Shown: piece after piece, positions 58,999-64,000 of the stretch | Numbering within the stretch: the first letter of the stretch is position 1 | Layout of the letters: each line of letters opens with the position of its first letter | Origin: Trichoderma breve | Taxonomy: Eukaryota > Ascomycota > Sordariomycetes > Hypocreales > Hypocreaceae | DNA length: 64,000 nt | NCBI RefSeq assembly: GCF_028502605.1 | Contig: NC_079236.1 | Coordinates: 2,790,001-2,854,000, forward strand | Direction of reading: 5' to 3' | The notes under the pieces: model-generated | Told to the model about the DNA's origin: nothing | Database searches by the model: none | Seen by the model: the letters and a program-made list of their open reading frames with translations, nothing else | Program-made: the position numbers and the translations under genes

Positions 58999-59955
58999 TC
59001 ACAACTTCGTCTTCCCCTCCGCCTTCTTCTTCATCTTCTCCCGATACGCCCTATACTTGCGTATCTCCTCCTCCTCCCACTCTTGCTCGCGCTGCGATGC
59101 CTTCTTACTCCATTCATGATACGCCGGGTCTCGCGCGATGCCCTCCATTCGCCATCTCTGCGGCGGCTTGATCCCCAGCGCCGCCTTCTGCTCCCACACT
59201 TGCTTGCCCCTCTTGAACCAGCGCTGCTGGCGATCCTCTTCTTCATCTACTGATGGCCTCCAGTTGCTCTTGAGGATTCGTCGAATCGCTTCGCGCGACA
59301 CCTGGAATTTGTCTGCCAGCGCATCTGTGGTGTAAACGTCGGGGAACTGTGCATTGAGAGCTCGGATTCCAGCCAGGGCGTCTGGTGAGAGTCGTTTGCG
59401 CGGCTGCCATCCCTCTGGGAATTTCTCTTTGAGCGCTGCTTTCTGGATCTGCCACGGCTCTTGGGTCCTAGGCCTTGGATTTGAAGACTGCCCAGCTGAA
59501 TCTGTCGGTTGGGTTTCGGTAGACTTTGGCCTGACTTTTCGCTCCATTTTTGCTCTTGATGTCGTATTCTTTGAACCATCTCCTCCATCTGCAGCAGCAA
59601 ATCTCCTCTTCCCACCTCCATCCCTCCTCGTCCGTTTCCTCTCGGCCGGTTGTGAATCCGCCTCAGCGTCTATACTCGACGCCATCTCATCCAGCGCTTT
59701 CGCCGTGCTTGGTTGCGCATTGTCGACAGTCGCACCCTGAGATCCCTCCTCTCCATTCTTCTTCGTATCCACCGCTGTCACCGCTCCATCTTGCCTCTTA
59801 AGTCCCGAAGCGTGCAGTCTACGATTCTGCCCCAAGACCACCAAAGGACGGGCCGGCCATCGAAACTGCACGGCTGGAGAAGCGTCGGGCCGGTGAATCT
59901 GGGCGAGGCCACGCGCAAACGTCCGCCATGGGACGGCGCGGCACGAGCAGCTCAT
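58999..59955 (-). CDS. RRG9: Mitochondrial Rrg9-like protein (required for respiratory growth)
   Basis: Intronless, 318 residues. The N-terminus (MSCSCRAVPWRTFARGLAQIHR) is Arg/Ala-rich with few acids, consistent with mitochondrial import. A low-complexity Lys/Arg/Asp/Ser region follows. The Rrg9 core at about residues 165-245 reads EPWQIQKAALKEKFPEGW, RKRLSPDALAGIRALNAQFP and YTTDALADKFQVSREAIRRILKS, a helix-turn-helix-like block, then W-R-P. The tail is charged and helical. In yeast Rrg9 is needed to keep mitochondrial DNA and respiration; its molecular activity is not well defined. It overlaps no neighbour and is the first of two minus-strand genes before the empty right end. Confidence 0.85.
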   Translation of the reverse strand: MSCSCRAVPWRTFARGLAQIHRPDASPAVQFRWPARPLVVLGQNRRLHASGLKRQDGAVTAVDTKKNGEEGSQGATVDNAQPSTAKALDEMASSIDAEADSQPAERKRTRRDGGGKRRFAAADGGDGSKNTTSRAKMERKVRPKSTETQPTDSAGQSSNPRPRTQEPWQIQKAALKEKFPEGWQPRKRLSPDALAGIRALNAQFPDVYTTDALADKFQVSREAIRRILKSNWRPSVDEEEDRQQRWFKRGKQVWEQKAALGIKPPQRWRMEGIARDPAYHEWSKKASQREQEWEEEEIRKYRAYREKMKKKAEGKTKL

Positions 59956-60614
59956 TGTCGGGGAGCACGTGTGAGAGCAAGGGCAAAACCGATGCTCTTG
60001 TCTGTTGGAAAGAAAAATATGCCAATGCGCAAGGCTGCAAGAGGAAAATCAATTTAGGTATCGTTAGTGGGGGGATCGATGTGGGGCCAGCCGCACTTCT
60101 GCAATCGCTAATCACAAGCTGGATATAAATCATCAATGCATGGAACTCAAAAGCCGCAATGCATGGAACTCAAAAGCCGCAATACATGTCACGTATAAAG
60201 AAAAGCAGTCATTTTGAATGAAAATGCAAATAATATGTGCTTGATCAAGTTAATTGAACTAGACAATTCTATCCAGCCACGTGGTATGGCTGTTGATGTT
60301 ACGCCCATCTATCGTTTGGTACACATCTAGGTAGGTATTCTGAGACAAGAATCTCTGCTGCTTTTCAGACAACTCCATGAAAATAATGAAAAGAAAACAA
60401 CCTCAACTCCATATCCATATTAATAATGAGGTCCACACGAAGAATCAACAATCTTCGGAAACCAAAAGTAGTAGCCGTGCGTCATATCTCTGCCAACGCC
60501 AACCAAAAACCGTCTTCCCAAAAAAGCGTACAGAGAAGATAAAAAAATAAAGAGAAATGATAAAAAATCCGTATGCCCACCGTCCATCATGTCAACGTGT
60601 CCAAAACCCCCCAT
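59956..60614. other. Intergenic with short tandem duplication
   Basis: Promoter of the Rrg9-like gene and 3' region of calcipressin. It includes the 23-base tandem duplication described separately. No gene was seen. Confidence 0.45.
60135..60180. repeat. Perfect 23-base tandem duplication
   Basis: Two identical adjacent copies, 60135-60157 and 60158-60180, beginning AATGCATGGAACTCAAAAGC. A third partial copy (AAT then a changed base and CATG) follows. It is a recent local duplication in non-coding DNA. Confidence 0.92.
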
Positions 60615-61373
60615 TTATAGGTCGTTCATCAGCTCAACGGGAGGTCGAGCAGTTTGAGCCATGATGGGCTTCGAGACCTCGAGCGGGCTCAAGGCACTCG
60701 GCTCATCCGTCATGTCCTCAACAAACACGGCAGGAATGCCGGGGCTGGTCTCGGCATCGGGCTTGTAGATGAGAGTCGAGCTGCGACTCCGAGTGCCAAA
60801 GTTGGGGACACCGCCGTCAGTAGGGGTAATGGGCGAGTCGTAGGTGGGGATAGGACGGTGGTGAAGCTTGGCAAGAGCTTCGGCAAGATCATCAGCGTGG
60901 ACCTGCTTGTTGGGCGCATCCTCGAGGCGCATCTCCCAGCCGTGGGGAGGGCTGGCGGGTGGCGAGATGAAGAACAGCTTGCCGGCGTCGGGAAGTTCCA
61001 GGTGCTCTGGCTTGGCCTCAATGGGCGTGGAGTGGCCAAAGTAGAGCTTGATGCGCTCGCCCATGACGGCTTCACCGTCCCATACCTGGCGCACCGCTAA
61101 TGAGGCATCGATGTCGAAGAAGGAGACGATGATGCGGCGGAAGGACTTGAGTGGCGCAAACGAATGTATGGGTGCTGTGTGCTCGATGAGGTCGCGAATG
61201 GTTTGCAGGTTCTCGGGCAGGAAGATGTCGGTGTTGTTCAGGTTGGTGAAGATGAGTGTGTTTGAAGGAGGAGTGGGCTGAACAAGTGGCGGGAGGTTGG
61301 AGAGATCCAGGCTCAGGTTCGCCTTGTTGCGGGATGAGGTGGAAGAGGACCTTGATAGATTAGGTGTCTCCAT
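60615..61373 (-). CDS. rcn1: Calcipressin, regulator of calcineurin
   Basis: Intronless, 252 residues from METPNLSRSSSTSS. Residues about 38-115 form the RRM-like fold of calcipressins (NTLIFTNLNNTDIF, FRRIIVSFFDIDASL, IKLYFGHSTPI). The hallmark LFFISPPASPPHGWEMRLED (133-152) is the conserved FLISPPxSPP block whose serines are phosphorylated by GSK3/MAPK-type kinases. A shorter PTYDSPITPTDGG follows. The C-terminal part has TRSRSSTLIYKPD and PGIPAVFVED, the PxIxIT-like docking stretch to calcineurin A. The protein acts in the cytosol, restraining or supporting calcineurin and so calcium stress responses. Length and motifs fit fungal CbpA/RcnA orthologues. The start ATG at 61373 is the first in frame. 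Confidence 0.93.
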   Translation of the reverse strand: METPNLSRSSSTSSRNKANLSLDLSNLPPLVQPTPPSNTLIFTNLNNTDIFLPENLQTIRDLIEHTAPIHSFAPLKSFRRIIVSFFDIDASLAVRQVWDGEAVMGERIKLYFGHSTPIEAKPEHLELPDAGKLFFISPPASPPHGWEMRLEDAPNKQVHADDLAEALAKLHHRPIPTYDSPITPTDGGVPNFGTRSRSSTLIYKPDAETSPGIPAVFVEDMTDEPSALSPLEVSKPIMAQTARPPVELMNDL

Positions 61374-64000
61374 TGTGATGTAGGTTGTGAAAAAGTATTG
61401 GATCGCGTTGTGGTTAACGTCTGATCGGAGTCATAAAAGGCAGATGCGTAGTCTTAACGATGCCCTTGATATCAAGCTGAGCTCGGGGTGTCGTGTGACG
61501 TGTTCGGTGCAAGTTCGGCGGTTATAGAGCTGCTATAGCCGTATCCGTAGTCGTCCGAAGATGTAGTATTCGCTGTACTCAGCAGTCGAGATGGTAGAGC
61601 AGGCTGTTGGTGTTTTCGTCTTGTTCTTGAGGAGAGGGAAAAAGAAGAGGAGAGAGGAGGCAATCTTATAACAATCAAGCCCGAAACAGAAGGCGGAACA
61701 AGTGCAAAAGGTTAATGGAGGCCACGGGACTGCAGTGGCTCAGGATTGGCTGCGCAAAAAGGGCAGATGGAAGCGGTGGAGCCGCGATTGGCGTGGCCCA
61801 ATGCTTAGCGCTGGCGGTACCCCGTGCAACTGATTACAGCGGCGCAAAGTACCTGCTACGGGCGATATGGGCGATGGAGGTACCTGCGATGTACTGGGGC
61901 AGTGCAGCATGGCCCCGAGTAATGAGTAATGCAAGCAGCTCAACCAGTCAATGCGGGCGGGCGAATTCGTGCGAGTGCGAATTTCTTTGTCCTTCTTTTT
62001 CTTGTGTGCCCCTGCAAGGTGAAATTTTTGAATCGCCACAAAAAGCCCCGGGGCGTATTGCTTACGAGTACGACTGTGTGTATGAAGATACCTTAGATGA
62101 CAAGGCGTGATGTGCCCTGATTGGGGGAACCAGCAGGTACCTGAACGATGGCTGCGAAAAGGCCAGTGCAACAATTGAACTCATGTCGTTCCAGTTCCCC
62201 ATTTTGGACACCTCAGTCTAGCGGCAATACGGCGCAGACGTGGTACATGTGAACAATAGGAGGTGCCTGAGTTATGTACTAGAAGAGTACATTAATTCTC
62301 CCTATTATCATGATGAATTAAAAGTATTTTTCAAGTATCCTTCAAACAGCACACAAGTATCACGTCGCTGAGAGGAAACGTCCCCCGCCGTGAACCCACT
62401 GGCACATTGAGGCTGTGCGACGACTTTCGCGGTACACCCGATGCAGCAACTCTGAGGTTTCCAAGCAAGTTCCAGGTACACACACGCCGTCACCGACGTT
62501 TTCCTGCCAGCAGGTTTTGGAATCTGTCCAGACACAATTAATCAGTGACAGACTAAGCATAACCTTTCTTCTCCTCTGTGGCTGAAAGCCTCTTTTTCCT
62601 TCTTTTTCTTGTCACTTCCACAGGACTCGGTATTGACTCGGTTTCTTCTCCCATGGGTCCAGCGGCCCTCGACTGGCAGGTATCCGCCGTCCCTCGAGCA
62701 ACTCCATCTCGTGCAACATCACATCAACAAAGCTGTCGCATGTCCAATCCATCTCGCACTCCGCACCCCGTAGGGACCTACTCTATCCAGTCGTCAATAC
62801 CGTAGCCTGCCATGGGTACATTGCAGAAAGTACAAGTACAAGTTCCGGCAAACTGCATCCCAACCCGGCGGAAATCTCGCCCCGTCAACACACCCCCGTC
62901 TCTTCTCGTGGGCGGCTATTATCCTTGGCTTACATAGAACTAGCAGTAGCAGCTTCACCATTCACCTATCCCGCTTCCTGGCCTTCCGAAGCGAGTTCTT
63001 GCATCAAAATCAAACCCCCTCTCGGGAGTGGAAATAATACAAAGCATTCGAAACAATTCAACTAGCGAAATCCTGCAGAACGTAACAGAAGTCCGAATCC
63101 ACTTGTTATCTTCCCCCTCACCCATTCGCCTTTGAGACGGCGGTGCAATGATCCAGCCATGTAAAAGGTGGAGTCTTCTTGGGTTGTCACTGGAGACGAT
63201 TTTCTTGAATCTTCCTTTTGCGCATGATCGCCCGCCACCATAAACTTACGTACGTTGCTCCGTATGCATGTCCAGCCGGGCCATGTGTCCCGATCGCGGT
63301 TTGCCTCGAGGGCTGTGTTATGTTGAAGGGACCGCAAGATGCCGTTTCCAGCTAGGTGGGCTTGTTTGATAGCCCTCGTGCCTGTATCATGGTATGGTAT
63401 GGAGTCGGTGCTACGCCTCAAGCACGAGCCGTGTACGAGCATCCCAGCCCTCGGCGCAATATTCCCCGAACAACGTTTACAAGATGCAATGCCCATGGAA
63501 TCCGCTTACGCTTCCGCCTCACATATATACAATCACCCTGCAGTTGTCGTAGCCTGTCATAATCATAACATCTGCATTAAGCTTTTGACAACAGTACATG
63601 ACAAACTCTAGGCTGAGCGTGAAAGATATCAAACATCAGCCACGCTGTAACCTTAAAAAGCTGCCTCTCTCACTTCCGGCCCATCCAATGGGATGCCTCA
63701 CAAACGTCATTCCGCAGAACAATCACATCGAATGACTAATCCCCTGTATCCTACTCATTCAACAACGCTTCAGCCACACTCAGCACAAACGACTCCCTGT
63801 GGCTGAGCCGTTCAACAACATTCCCAATACATCGTTTGCCTTTTAGAACAACCTCATCTCGCTTAAGCAAATCCCCAACGCCCATTTTTGTTCCTCTTCT
63901 GCATCCAACCTTCAAAAGCCCGGCTTTCATCGTGCCGAACGTGCCGCTTTCCTTTTTCCTTGCTTTTGTGCCCCCTTGTCACTTTTAATCCCAGATCTAG
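61374..64000. other. 2.6 kb without a supported gene to the right edge
   Basis: Promoter of calcipressin at the left. Short frames (61715-62110, 63062-63496, 63339-63611) lack bias and homology. The last 200 bases are pyrimidine-rich and G-poor, as in a fungal start region, so a + strand gene may begin beyond the edge. Confidence 0.4.

Noticed and set aside
1..64000. tRNA, rRNA, CRISPR, or intact transposon
   Set aside because: I looked for B-box-like GTTCGA contexts, long terminal repeats and transposase-like frames and saw none; a tRNAscan and RepeatMasker run would be decisive.

Overview
The window looks like nuclear DNA of a filamentous ascomycete, most likely a hypocrealean Sordariomycete such as Trichoderma. 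Coding regions are broken by short GT-AG introns (about 46-130 bases). GC is moderate, with C-rich third codon positions. The gene set is fungal: a NUC-2/GDE1-like protein, a GH72 wall enzyme, a TRF-type telobox protein and calcipressin. The genus is an inference. I see no tRNA, rRNA, transposase, polyketide or peptide synthetase gene and no AT-rich RIP-degraded block.

Layout, left to right. Bases 3-2128 (+): 3' part of a SPX/ankyrin/GDPD phosphate-signalling protein. Bases 2129-12179: about 10 kb without a convincing gene, ending in the likely promoter and long leader of a C2H2 regulator (12180-13448, +). Next come a mitochondrial i-AAA protease (14376-17032, +), an NAD(P)-dependent epimerase/reductase (18181-19464, +) and a convergent single-pass membrane protein (19693 to about 21340, -). 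After a 3.6 kb gap lies a compact stretch: a classical SDR (24987-26030, +), ORC6 (26142-27331, -), a secreted EF-hand protein (27972-28639, +), TYW2/TRM12 (28797-30005, -), a PP2A-like phosphatase (30515-31967, -), UPF3 (32781-34839, +), a membrane-anchored PNPOx-like protein (35751-36593, -) and a coiled-coil protein (37414-38639, -). Bases 38640-47915 hold only one small coiled-coil gene (43705-44373, -). The right part carries a TRF/Tbf1-like protein (47916-51334, -), a tiny membrane protein (52413-52712, +), a GPI-anchored GH72 transglycosylase (53292-54823, -), a membrane SDR (57058-58200, -), a mitochondrial Rrg9-like protein (58999-59955, -) and calcipressin (60615-61373, -). The last 2.6 kb has no gene I can support.

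Most genes are housekeeping: replication licensing (ORC6), mRNA surveillance (UPF3), tRNA modification (TYW2), mitochondrial quality control (i-AAA, Rrg9), phosphate and calcium signalling, wall remodelling and telomere/TTAGGG binding. They do not form a pathway or cluster. The least ordinary items are a C2H2 factor whose fourth finger has lost both zinc-binding histidines and sits behind a 10 kb gene desert, a large acidic insertion inside the phosphatase core, a second RRM at the end of UPF3, and several unexplained long intergenic tracts. I did not find a clearly new biological system here.
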